From: Hyphomicrobiales bacterium
GTDB lineage: Bacteria; Pseudomonadota; Alphaproteobacteria; Rhizobiales; JAJFHR01
Length of the DNA stretch: 17,582 nt
Assembly: GCA_021775515.1 (NCBI GenBank)
Contig: JAJFHR010000433.1
Coordinates: forward strand, 1 to 17,582
Reading direction: 5' to 3'
In this document: piece by piece, positions 1-6,880 of the stretch
Layout of the letters: each line of letters starts with the position of its first letter
Numbering within the stretch: position 1 is the first letter of the stretch
Program-made: the position numbers and the translations under genes
The notes under the pieces: generated by a model
Told to the model about the DNA's origin: nothing
Database searches by the model: none
The model's input: the letters and a program-made list of their open reading frames with translations, nothing else

Positions 1-286
1 CTATACTGAACGGCAGTTCTTCAATCGTCCCCTTGGGATGGACGGTATCAAGATGGCATAATACCAAAATTCCCGGACCATCACCGCCCCAGGGGGCTGC
101 AATTGATAGATGGTCGCCAAAACCATCGCTACCAACCGTGCGTGTAACGTGCGCGCCGGCATTTTGAAAATCGGCTGCAACATGGTCCATGAGTGCATTT
201 ACGCCAGCAGCATCTGCTGTTTGGCTTTCTATTTCAACCCATGCCTGAATGCCGTCGAGCAGGTCTGATTCCCGAGTTTTGGTCAT
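1..286 (-). CDS. M20 family metallopeptidase (carboxypeptidase G2-like), N-terminal 95 residues only
   Basis: This is a gene cut by the left edge. The ATG is at 286 and the frame stays open to base 1, giving 95 residues. The end of the visible part reads LCHLDTVHPKGTIEELPF. The HLDTV segment with a following P-G resembles the first metal-ligand region of M20 zinc peptidases of the glutamate carboxypeptidase and aminoacylase type, where the His is a metal ligand and the Asp two residues later shapes the active site. Family members remove a C-terminal amino acid or an N-acyl group, so the likely role is releasing free amino acids from small conjugates. It lies 71 bp after the ABC ATPase gene on the same strand with no terminator between, so it probably belongs to the transporter operon. 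No convincing Shine-Dalgarno sequence precedes the ATG. The substrate cannot be told from this fragment. Confidence 0.8.
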   Translation of the reverse strand, partial: MTKTRESDLLDGIQAWVEIESQTADAAGVNALMDHVAADFQNAGAHVTRTVGSDGFGDHLSIAAPWGGDGPGILVLCHLDTVHPKGTIEELPFSI

Positions 287-357
287 GTATTTTTTGAATC
301 CGAATTTTGATTTTGGTGTTATTTTTTGGCAGGCCCAGGTTTGAAGATCACAACGGA

Positions 358-1125
358 TTACAAAATCTGGCCGAGAAATTCTTGAGTTCGCGGGTCTTTG
401 GCATCGTCAAAAAATGTTGCCGGCGGCCCGTGCTCGACAATTATTCCCCTGTCAGTGAAATAGATATGATCGGCCACTTCACGGGCAAAGCCCATTTCGT
501 GGGTAACCAGAATACAGGTCATCCCGTCATCGGCAAGATCTTTGATGGTCACCAGCACCTCTTTTACCGTTTCAGGATCAAGTGCGGCGGTGACCTCATC
601 AAATAACATAACATCCGGTGTCATCGCCAACGAGCGGGCAATTGCCACGCGTTGCTGCTGGCCGCCGGAAAGCTCGCCGGGGTAAGAATTTTCCTTACCC
701 TCAAGGCGGACCTTTTTTATCAGGCTGCGCGCCCGTTCTTCGACCTCCTGTTTGTCCTGTTTCAGCACCGTAATCGGTGCCATCATAACATTCTCAATAG
801 CGGTTTTATGGGGAAACAGATTGTACTGCTGAAATACCATGCCGACTTTTTTTCTAAGCTCCAGTTTATCAAGATGAGGATCATTAACCTCAATGCCCTC
901 GACGGTAATGGAGCCTTTTTGAATATCGTTCAAAGCGTTGATACACCTGATCAAAGTGGATTTGCCCGATCCCGAAGGGCCGATTACGCAGACTACCTCT
1001 GATTTCATGACATCGAATGAAACGCCCATTAGCACTTCCAGTTTACCGAAGGACTTGTGCACGTCCTTAATACTGACCATGGGCTGATCGGGCGTCCAGC
1101 CGTTCGGTGTTGTTGAGCTACTCAT
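358..1125 (-). CDS. Polar amino acid ABC transporter, ATP-binding subunit (GlnQ/HisP type)
   Basis: This 255-residue cytoplasmic ATPase powers the importer encoded just upstream. Visible motifs are a Walker A GPSGSGKST at residues 49-57, a Q-loop in VFQQ near 97-100, a signature LSGGQQQR at 152-159, a Walker B VMLFDE at 172-177 followed by the D-loop ALDPE, and an H-loop His at 209 in VTHE. Its length and the late ATP-cassette features fit the PAAT (polar amino acid transport) family. The residue after the catalytic Glu is Val (DEVTAALDPE) where most relatives have Pro; the catalytic Glu itself is present. It starts 18 bp after the second permease gene, consistent with one transcript. The family assignment is firm; the transported amino acid is not determined. 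Confidence 0.95.
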   Translation of the reverse strand: MSSSTTPNGWTPDQPMVSIKDVHKSFGKLEVLMGVSFDVMKSEVVCVIGPSGSGKSTLIRCINALNDIQKGSITVEGIEVNDPHLDKLELRKKVGMVFQQYNLFPHKTAIENVMMAPITVLKQDKQEVEERARSLIKKVRLEGKENSYPGELSGGQQQRVAIARSLAMTPDVMLFDEVTAALDPETVKEVLVTIKDLADDGMTCILVTHEMGFAREVADHIYFTDRGIIVEHGPPATFFDDAKDPRTQEFLGQIL

Positions 1126-1143
1126 CGCAAACCAACCTCTCGA

Positions 1144-2058
1144 TTATCCAATAACCGCATATTTCTTCTCAAGCCAGATTGACCAGCGCGCAATTGGATA
1201 GGTGTAGACAAAAAAGATTACCAGCAAAAACGAATAAAACACTGGCAGCAGTTCCGGCCGGTCGCCTAAGGCGTTGAGCGCCTGGGCGGTGTAGGTGACG
1301 GATTCCTGAACCCCCATGATTGAACTCAACGGTGTGGCCATTGCGAGGATGCAATACCAGTTAATCCAGGGCGGTATCATACGTTTGATGCACTGGGGCA
1401 GAATGATCATCCATAGGGTCTGGCGCCGGTTGAAAGCGAGACTCTCGGCCGATTCCCACTGACCTGAAGGCAGCGATTGCACGGCGCCACGCACCACTTC
1501 AGAAATATTGGCCATAACCGGTAAAGAAAAGCCGATAACGGCCTTCAGCCAATCGGGTACCGGAATGATTGCAAATCCCAAATCAAGCTCAAACGGAAAC
1601 AACAGCATGATTGTGAACAGCAGCACCAGCCATGGAGAATTGCGGAAAAACTGAGTTATTAGCCACGAACCACGCCGCACCGGTAATAACAGCGAAATTT
1701 GCATCAAACCCAGGGCAGCGCCGGTTATCGTCCCAATCAACATGGCTAAAAAGCTGATGATCAGATTAAGAGCAAATCCGTTTAAGGTGCCTTGCGGACC
1801 CCAAAGAATAAATCCCATCCACTTGAACAAGGCGGCGAACGGGCCGATCAGACCTTGCTGAGTTTGTGCCTGGGCGCCGGTGGCAACAACAATGAACAGG
1901 GCCATCACCCACAACACATGGTGAAATCTAAGGTTGAGGCGATAGGTTCCCTCGTGGCGTTCAATCATTGCCGCGTGGCGCAGCCGGTCGCCTATCGGAA
2001 GCAAAACCGGCATATCGGTGGTAACACCGGTATTTTTACCACTGTTGAAATTGTTCAT
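1144..2058 (-). CDS. Polar amino acid ABC transporter, inner-membrane permease 2 (HisM family)
   Basis: This is a 304-residue integral membrane protein. About 45 mostly polar residues precede a first hydrophobic segment near 46-62, and further segments lie around 95-125, 145-165, 172-190 and 270-290. The cytoplasmic EAA-type loop that docks on the ATPase is around 200-232, with ESAES followed by the QTLWMIILPQ helix end. The EAA consensus is somewhat degenerate (ESAESLAF rather than EAARALG), but the LPQ ending is intact. The long N-terminus and the extra segment before the core are common in the second permease of alphaproteobacterial amino acid importers. The start ATG overlaps the stop of the preceding permease gene in an ATGA overlap (2055-2058), indicating translational coupling. 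Confidence 0.93.
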   Translation of the reverse strand: MNNFNSGKNTGVTTDMPVLLPIGDRLRHAAMIERHEGTYRLNLRFHHVLWVMALFIVVATGAQAQTQQGLIGPFAALFKWMGFILWGPQGTLNGFALNLIISFLAMLIGTITGAALGLMQISLLLPVRRGSWLITQFFRNSPWLVLLFTIMLLFPFELDLGFAIIPVPDWLKAVIGFSLPVMANISEVVRGAVQSLPSGQWESAESLAFNRRQTLWMIILPQCIKRMIPPWINWYCILAMATPLSSIMGVQESVTYTAQALNALGDRPELLPVFYSFLLVIFFVYTYPIARWSIWLEKKYAVIG

Positions 2059-2813
2059 TTGCCGTATCCTGGAATTTTCATGGAATGTTCCCAGCGGTGC
2101 ATGAACCAGACCAGCAAAGCAACCAAACCGACATAAAATACAAAGAGGACAATCATCATCTCAGCCACATTCACATTGTCAGACCAAATCTGATTGGCGG
2201 TATACATCATCTCGGGCACGGCAATGCCGTAGGCCAGGGTGGTGGTCTTTAAAAGATTAACCAGATTGTTGTTTAACGCGGGCAGGCAGACCCGAAAAGC
2301 GAGTGGAAAAATAACATAAATATAAGCCTGCAGGCGGGTATAACCGAGAGCTTCTGCTGCTTCTATTGTTGAAGTCGGAACGGCCTCGATTCCCGAGCGG
2401 AATATTTCCACATTGAATGATCCGGCAAAAAAACCGAGTGATATGACAGCCCAGCCGAAATTGCTGACATAACTCTGCTGATATCCTCCGGCATCGTAGG
2501 AGGGGACAAGATTTCCAAGCACAAAATAAAAGAAAAGAATTTGCACAAATGGCGGCGTGTTGCGGAAAAACTGGATGTATCCCGACATCAGATACCGCAC
2601 AACTTTTGAATGTGCGCCTTGCGCCCAGGCGCCCAGGACACCGACAAACAGGCTAAAGATCAAACAGGCTACGATCAATTTGATTGTGGTCCAACAGGCC
2701 TCGATAAATCGCGACCATTCGTCGGGATCGTAAAAAATCACGAAATTCCAGTTGGATGTTTCGTACAATTGCTGGAAAAAATTGAAAAAAAGCTCCACGA
2801 GCCTCCCCCTCAT
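2055..2813 (-). CDS. Polar amino acid ABC transporter, inner-membrane permease 1 (HisM family)
   Basis: This permease has 252 residues from the ATG at 2813. The conserved QFFRNTPPFVQILFFYF segment lies at 81-97 and a good EAA loop (EAAEALGYTRLQAYIYVIFP) at 151-170, with hydrophobic segments near 44-65, 88-104, 120-140, 170-200 and 218-238. Start choice matters. The frame stays open to a TTG at 2885, but that codon lies inside a perfect hairpin in the intergenic spacer, so I reject it. The ATG at 2813 has no upstream Shine-Dalgarno. A GTG at 2798 has the strong AGGGGGAGG just ahead of it and would give 247 residues. It forms the translocation channel with the permease that follows. Confidence 0.93.
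   Translation of the reverse strand: MRGRLVELFFNFFQQLYETSNWNFVIFYDPDEWSRFIEACWTTIKLIVACLIFSLFVGVLGAWAQGAHSKVVRYLMSGYIQFFRNTPPFVQILFFYFVLGNLVPSYDAGGYQQSYVSNFGWAVISLGFFAGSFNVEIFRSGIEAVPTSTIEAAEALGYTRLQAYIYVIFPLAFRVCLPALNNNLVNLLKTTTLAYGIAVPEMMYTANQIWSDNVNVAEMMIVLFVFYVGLVALLVWFMHRWEHSMKIPGYGK
2802..2810 (-). promoter_or_regulatory. Strong purine-rich Shine-Dalgarno inside the annotated 5' end of permease 1
   Basis: AGGGGGAGG is read on the minus strand just 3 bases before a GTG at 2798. It falls inside codons 2-4 if translation begins at the ATG at 2813. It makes the GTG a credible alternative start, although the spacing to GGAGG is short. Confidence 0.35.
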
Positions 2814-2850
2814 GTTCTGCCAAGAAAAAAGGCTAGTCGAAAAGCCTCGG

Positions 2851-2887
2851 GATTGGCGCGGCAGATTATAAGTCCACCGCGCCAATC
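2851..2887 (-). repeat. Perfect 11-bp stem-loop between binding-protein and permease genes
   Basis: GATTGGCGCGG at 2851-2861 is exactly complementary to CCGCGCCAATC at 2877-2887, with a 15-nt loop. It begins 16 bp after the stop codon of the binding-protein gene, in the direction of transcription. Hairpins at this position in binding-protein-dependent transporter operons are known to protect the upstream message and lower readthrough, giving more binding protein than permease. That role is inferred here. No T-run follows the stem directly, though a TTTTTT lies further on at about 2825-2830. Confidence 0.7.
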
Positions 2888-2902
2888 AGCTGCAGAAAAG
2901 CT

Positions 2903-3745
2903 TTAGTTAGGTGTGTAGGCCTCAAATTTCTTATTCATTGTTTGCAGATAAGAAGTGGCCTGAATTCCCCATTTCTTTTCAAGTTCAATTAAACGGCCGG
3001 AACGATGCCAATTGTAGATCATGCCGGACATGAAGTTTCCCCAGACACCGTTGATTTCTTCTTTGGGAACGGCCAGAGCCCAGGGAGTATCATCCTCTGT
3101 CATCATGGGCATTTCATAGTTGTTATATTGGCCGGAAGCGAGATCGGCCATGATTGAGGAATCATCATATACCCAGGCGACACATTTGCCATCGCGCAGC
3201 GCCTGTTTAGCTTCGGCATTGCCGACAAAAGCAACAATCTTTGCGCCATATTTTTTGGAAACCTGCTTGTTGTAAAACGCTCCCTGCTTGCCGCAGACGG
3301 GTTTACCCTTAAGGTCGCCCCAGCCCTTGACCGCACCTTTTTTTGCAAGAACGTTGGTGCCGGATGTATAGTAGTTTGGATCCGGAATACCGACGACTTT
3401 GCGACGGTTGGCTTTATCCGACATTGTTGCGATCATCAGATCGATTTTACCCTGCTGCAAAAACTGCATGCGGTTTGAGGACTGCACCGGCACCAGTTCA
3501 AGTTTAACGCCTAAGGCTTTGGCAACATCATTGGCCATATCAATTTCCATGCCGACCAGCTTGCCGCTTGAATCGCGAAAGCCCCATGGTTTGTAATCCG
3601 CCTTAACGCCAACTATCAACTTGCCGCGCTGCATTACCTTCATGAAACGTTCGTTGTTGCCGCCGGCATTGGCAGCATTGGCGGCAAGCAGCAAGCCACC
3701 AGCCAACAGGCTCGTGGCGCCAATTTTCAAGATCTTTTTCATCAT
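2903..3745 (-). CDS. Periplasmic amino acid-binding protein of the ABC importer (SBP_bac_3 family)
   Basis: This is a 280-residue secreted receptor. It begins with a Lys-rich n-region, then a Leu/Ala core (TSLLAGGLLLAANA) and a probable signal-peptidase site after ANA at about residue 27. The mature part follows the family pattern: GKLIVGVKADYKPWGF at the start, GMEIDMANDVAKALG in the first lobe, LIATMSDKANRRK near the hinge and a C-terminal WGI close. The second lobe has DDTPWALAVPKEE. The start is supported by GGAGGGG about 7 bases upstream of the ATG. It is the first gene of the minus-strand operon, next to the divergent region. The ligand cannot be assigned with confidence from motifs; a small polar amino acid is the family expectation. 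Confidence 0.93.
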   Translation of the reverse strand: MMKKILKIGATSLLAGGLLLAANAANAGGNNERFMKVMQRGKLIVGVKADYKPWGFRDSSGKLVGMEIDMANDVAKALGVKLELVPVQSSNRMQFLQQGKIDLMIATMSDKANRRKVVGIPDPNYYTSGTNVLAKKGAVKGWGDLKGKPVCGKQGAFYNKQVSKKYGAKIVAFVGNAEAKQALRDGKCVAWVYDDSSIMADLASGQYNNYEMPMMTEDDTPWALAVPKEEINGVWGNFMSGMIYNWHRSGRLIELEKKWGIQATSYLQTMNKKFEAYTPN

Positions 3746-3982
3746 CTGAATACCCCTCCAGGTTACAAAACGCGACTGTCGACCTTATCAACCGGCGATC
3801 AGCCATTTTACAAAATAAACCAGCAAATCCTATTAAACTCATCAGGTTCACAGGATCGTTTAAACCTCGCCCGGGATCAATTGATTGAGCGAAGAAGTAA
3901 ACGTTATCAGGTTAGTTGATGGGTTTCGAGTCCTAACAATCGCGGAGATTTAGTTTGCCGGTTGGTAAGGCTGCGGATTTAT

Positions 3983-4000
3983 CTGTCATTCGATTGACAG
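3983..4000. promoter_or_regulatory. 18-bp palindrome, candidate operator ahead of dat
   Basis: CTGTCA at 3983-3988 and TGACAG at 3995-4000 flank a central TCGA. Only one symmetric pair (T/T) is mismatched over 18 bp. It lies 83 bp before the dat start and overlaps a TTGACA hexamer. The symmetry and position suit a dimeric transcription factor. No regulator gene in the window points to which family. Confidence 0.4.
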
Positions 4001-4072
4001 TGCTGATATTTTTGTGCAGACGTGAAATCAACTTTTTCATACGCTATTCGCGGCATTAATATCTCAAAAAAT

Positions 4073-4076
4073 GGAG
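4073..4076 (+). promoter_or_regulatory. Shine-Dalgarno GGAG that decides the dat start
   Basis: GGAG is 6 bases before the ATG at 4083. It overlaps an in-frame ATG at 4071, which has only an A-run upstream and no Shine-Dalgarno. The ATG at 4083 is therefore the preferred start. Confidence 0.6.
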
Positions 4077-4082
4077 TGTCAG

Positions 4083-4934
4083 ATGGTTCGAACTGTCTAT
4101 GTGGGCGGTGAATTTGTCCCTGAGAATCAAGCCAAAGTTTCGGTCTTTGATCGTGGATTTTTATTTGCTGACGGCGTTTATGAAGTTACCGCCGTGATCG
4201 CCGGCAAGCTGGTTGATTATGATATGCATATGGTCCGGCTCAAGAGATCACTTGGCGAGTTGAATATGAGTTCGCCGGTGAGCGATGATGAGCTTCTGGC
4301 TGTGCACCGCGATTTGATCAAGAAAAACAATCTCGAAGAAGGGGGTGTTTATATGCAAATCACGCGCGGCGTGGCTGATCGTGATTTTGTCCGGCCGGAA
4401 ACAGAAGCTCCGATGTTGATCGCCTTTACCCAGGCCAATGATCTTTTGGAAACTCCGCTTGCTGAAACCGGAACCAAAGCCATTACACTGCCGGATATCC
4501 GTTGGCAGCGCCGCGACATTAAAAGCATTGCTCTGCTGCCGCAGACTATGGCTAAACAGGCGGCAAAAGATGCCGGTGTTTCCAAAGCCTGGATGGTGGA
4601 GGATGGCTATATTACCGAAGAAGCTTCCGCCACGACCTATATTGTCGCCGATGGAAAGCTGATCACCCGACCAGTTAGTAATGCGATTTTGTCGGGCATT
4701 ACGAGCAAGGCTGTAAAAGCTTTGCTCAATCAAACCGATATCGTGCTTGAAGAACGCAAGTTTTCTGTCGCGGAGGCTTATGCGGCAGATGAAGCCTTCG
4801 TTACCAGTGCGTCGAGTTTTGTGATGCCAGTGGTAGAAATTGACGGTAAAAAAATAGGCGCAGGAAAACCCGGGCCAATAACCAAACAGCTACGTGATAT
4901 CTATATCAAAACTGCGTTGAGAGATGCTATTTAA
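4083..4934 (+). CDS. dat: D-amino-acid aminotransferase (class IV, PLP-dependent)
   Basis: This 283-residue fold-type IV aminotransferase should convert D-amino acids and 2-oxoglutarate to oxo acids and D-glutamate, in the cytoplasm. Seen in the sequence: VFDRGFLFADGVYEV at 21-35; ITRG at 93-96; the PLP lysine K147 in RRDIKSIALL, matching the DIKSLN motif of the Bacillus enzyme; the conserved Glu region ITEEAS; and SGIT near 200 for cofactor phosphate contact. Where the Bacillus enzyme has R-x-H for the substrate carboxylate, this one has R-D-F at 100-102. From memory that variant is seen in other alphaproteobacterial relatives. A branched-chain aminotransferase or aminodeoxychorismate lyase is possible but less likely given DIKS. 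It is divergent from the amino acid importer. Confidence 0.85.
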   Translation: MVRTVYVGGEFVPENQAKVSVFDRGFLFADGVYEVTAVIAGKLVDYDMHMVRLKRSLGELNMSSPVSDDELLAVHRDLIKKNNLEEGGVYMQITRGVADRDFVRPETEAPMLIAFTQANDLLETPLAETGTKAITLPDIRWQRRDIKSIALLPQTMAKQAAKDAGVSKAWMVEDGYITEEASATTYIVADGKLITRPVSNAILSGITSKAVKALLNQTDIVLEERKFSVAEAYAADEAFVTSASSFVMPVVEIDGKKIGAGKPGPITKQLRDIYIKTALRDAI

Positions 4935-4982
4935 AAGCCCACTCAAACTTTGGCCCAGGCAGTAAAAGCTACATCCTGATAT

Positions 4983-5027
4983 GTTACGGTCGGGCAAGTT
5001 TGGTGGCTAAACTGTCCAGCGTGTAAC
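4983..5027 (+). repeat. Imperfect long hairpin downstream of dat
   Basis: GTTAC at 4983-4987 can pair with GTAAC at 5023-5027. Inside it, GGGCA-bulge-GTTT (4992-5001) can pair with AAAC-TGTCC (5009-5017). It lies about 50 bp after the dat stop in a 229-bp spacer. It may end the dat transcript, but there is no clean T-run directly after it. Confidence 0.3.
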
Positions 5028-5163
5028 GATATTTTCAGTTACAGATCACGATTAATTTTTTTGCCAATCGGTCAAGCCGGTTGATAATATCGGCCAATGT
5101 TATTTCAGCCGTTTTTGACGGATATATTCAAGGTTGATGAATAAATACTGATGGGAGACGAAA

Positions 5164-6153
5164 ATGAACAAGCCAAACAATTTTATTTCGAGACGCAATC
5201 TTCTCGCCAGTGCTGCTGGTGCAGTCACACTTGCCACTCTTTCCGATGCCGGGTTCTCCTCTGCCCAGGCGGCGGCGCCTATGCTGGGCTCGGCCGTGCC
5301 CACTCATTATCGTTTCAAGCTTGGCGCGTTTGAAATTACCACCATTAATGATGGTGCCATTCAACTGGATGGCCCTCATCCGATATTTGGTCAAAATGTT
5401 ACGGCTAAAGAAGTTCAGGATTTAGCAGAAAAGAATTTCTTACCACGCACACGCATGGAAATCGGCTTTACGCCTGTTATCGTTAATACCGGTAAGGAAG
5501 TGGTGTTGTTTGATACCGGAAACGGTGCCCGCAGGAGACCTAATGCCGGCAATTTGTCGGCGCGTCTGGCAATGGCCGGTTACAGTGTTGATCAAATTGA
5601 CAAGGTCGTCATCACGCATTGTCATCCCGATCATATCGGCGGTCTAATGGAGGGTGGCAAGCCCCTATTTGCAAACGCGCAATATGCCATAAGCCAGGTT
5701 GAATATGACTTTTGGTCACCACAGGATAAACTTTCCGGAAAGACCGAGCGTGTGGCTAAACTGGTGCAATCAAATGTTGTTCCACTGGCAGAAAAATTAT
5801 CGTTCACCAAAAACGAAACGTCTATTGCCTCCGGTATCACTGCCATTAATGCCTTCGGCCATACCCCTGGACATAGCGTTTTTCATATTGAGAGCGAAGG
5901 CGAGCGGCTTATGCTGATGGCTGATACGACCAACCACTTTGTCGTGTCGTTGCAACGGCCAGACTGGCATGTACGCTTTGACATGGATAAAGCCGCTGCC
6001 GGGGCTACACGCAAACGCCTGTTGGATATGCTCGCTGCTGATCGTATTGCATTTGCTGGCTATCATATGCCCTTCCCGGCTGTGGGTTTCATTGAGAAAG
6101 CAGAAGGGGCAAGTTATCGCTACGTACCGGCCTCTTATCAGCTCAATCTTTGA
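5164..6153 (+). CDS. Tat-exported MBL-fold metallohydrolase (methyl parathion hydrolase/lactonase-like)
   Basis: This is a 329-residue binuclear-metal hydrolase. The N-terminus has a twin-arginine signal (SRRNLLAS at 9-16), a hydrophobic stretch and an AQA site near 34-36, so the folded enzyme is probably sent to the periplasm. Metal ligands are visible: HCHPDH at 152-157, HTPGHS at 233-238, D254 in MADTTNH and H301 in GYHMPFP. This order and spacing fit the group that includes methyl parathion hydrolase and some AHL lactonases rather than class B beta-lactamases. GGGAGA lies about 5 bases before the ATG. The substrate is unknown; family members act on lactones, esters or phosphotriesters. 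An intrinsic terminator follows, so it appears to be monocistronic or the last gene of its unit. Confidence 0.85.
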   Translation: MNKPNNFISRRNLLASAAGAVTLATLSDAGFSSAQAAAPMLGSAVPTHYRFKLGAFEITTINDGAIQLDGPHPIFGQNVTAKEVQDLAEKNFLPRTRMEIGFTPVIVNTGKEVVLFDTGNGARRRPNAGNLSARLAMAGYSVDQIDKVVITHCHPDHIGGLMEGGKPLFANAQYAISQVEYDFWSPQDKLSGKTERVAKLVQSNVVPLAEKLSFTKNETSIASGITAINAFGHTPGHSVFHIESEGERLMLMADTTNHFVVSLQRPDWHVRFDMDKAAAGATRKRLLDMLAADRIAFAGYHMPFPAVGFIEKAEGASYRYVPASYQLNL

Positions 6154-6177
6154 CAATAAACTTGGCTAAAAACAATT

Positions 6178-6214
6178 GTAGCCCTTGCACTAATGCGCGA
6201 GGGCTACTTTATTT
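6178..6214 (+). terminator. Rho-independent terminator after the MBL hydrolase
   Basis: GTAGCCCT at 6178-6185 pairs with AGGGCTAC at 6200-6207. The stem continues inward through a T-G wobble and two more pairs (about 11 bp, 8-nt loop), and TTTATTT follows immediately. It starts 24 bp after the stop codon. Confidence 0.88.
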
Positions 6215-6219
6215 AAGGC

Positions 6220-6239
6220 ATAGCGGCTGTTAGCGCTAT
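6220..6239. repeat. Short inverted repeat at the head of the FMN reductase leader
   Basis: ATAGCG at 6220-6225 and CGCTAT at 6234-6239 flank an 8-bp spacer, directly after the terminator. It may be an operator for the reductase-cobQ unit or a second weak stem. Its function is unknown. Confidence 0.25.
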
Positions 6240-6326
6240 TTGGAAGTTTGCATTTTCTATTCGGCTCCACGCAATATGTTGTGATAAAGGCGGCCGGAGA
6301 AATTATAACGTAAAGGATACAGATCA

Positions 6327-6863
6327 TTGAAAAAGGTTTTGGGATTTTCGGGCAGCAGCAGTTCTAAGTCGATCAACCAGAAGCTCGTTTTACTTGCGGC
6401 AAAAAAATTCGGCGATCTGAGCGTGGATACGATTGATATTCGCGATTATCCTCTACCGATTTTCAGTGATGATATTGAAAAACAGGAGGGTTTTCCTGAA
6501 AATGCTGTGCGGCTCAAGCAAATGTTCTCCAGTTACGATGGATTTATAATCTCCTGTCCCGAATACAATGGATCGATGCCGGGAATTTTCAAGAACATGA
6601 TCGACTGGCTTTCGCGGCTCGAGGGCAAGATTTTTTCGGAAAAACCGGTATTGCTCATGAGCACCTCACCGGGAAAAAATGGGGGACGAACCAATATTGC
6701 GACACTGCAGACCCTGTTACCCTGGTGGGGGGGCAATGTAGTGGCGACTTTTAGTCTCGGCAGTTTTCATGACGAATATGACAGCGAACTCAGTGAGCTT
6801 AAGGATGTTAATTTGCGGCGGGAACTCGACGGTCATGTTGAAGTCCTGCAACAGGCCCTGTAG
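6327..6863 (+). CDS. NAD(P)H-dependent FMN reductase (flavodoxin-like fold)
   Basis: This 178-residue cytoplasmic protein belongs to the FMN_red/NADPH-dependent oxidoreductase family. The phosphate-binding loop GSSSSKSINQKL is at 9-20, and the family's flavin-binding motif PEYNGSMPGIFKNMIDW is at 78-94, with TSPGKNGG near 112-119. The start is a TTG at 6327 with AAAGGA about 9 bases upstream; there is no better ATG. Members reduce FMN, quinones or chromate with NAD(P)H. It ends 17 bp before cobQ with no terminator, so the two are probably cotranscribed. That suggests, but does not show, a role in cobalamin synthesis, for example supplying reduced flavin or reducing a Co(II) corrinoid before adenosylation. 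A general quinone or flavin reductase is the plain alternative. Confidence 0.87.
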   Translation: MKKVLGFSGSSSSKSINQKLVLLAAKKFGDLSVDTIDIRDYPLPIFSDDIEKQEGFPENAVRLKQMFSSYDGFIISCPEYNGSMPGIFKNMIDWLSRLEGKIFSEKPVLLMSTSPGKNGGRTNIATLQTLLPWWGGNVVATFSLGSFHDEYDSELSELKDVNLRRELDGHVEVLQQAL

Positions 6864-6880
6864 GAGCTTTTTGTATTGAT

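Larger units (their letters stand above)
3746..4082. other. Divergent intergenic region between transporter operon and aminotransferase gene
   Basis: These 337 bp separate two divergently transcribed units and must hold both promoters. No supported gene lies inside. It is AT-rich in places and contains the 18-bp palindrome listed separately, plus the 10-bp palindrome ATCAATTGAT at 3886-3895. A TTGACA at 3994-3999 lies within the larger palindrome, but no acceptable -10 element sits at the right distance downstream, so I do not call a promoter there. Confidence 0.6.

Noticed and set aside
1..198. A minus-strand frame giving a 65-residue product at the left edge
   Set aside because: It is a shadow in another frame of the partial M20 peptidase, whose frame from 286 carries the recognisable HLDTV motif.
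307..606. A plus-strand frame of 99 codons opposite the ABC ATPase
   Set aside because: It is antisense to the conserved C-terminal half of the ATPase, with no motif of its own.
3994..3999. TTGACA as the -35 element of a dat promoter
   Set aside because: No acceptable -10 hexamer lies 15-19 bp downstream, and the hexamer is part of a palindrome that explains it better.
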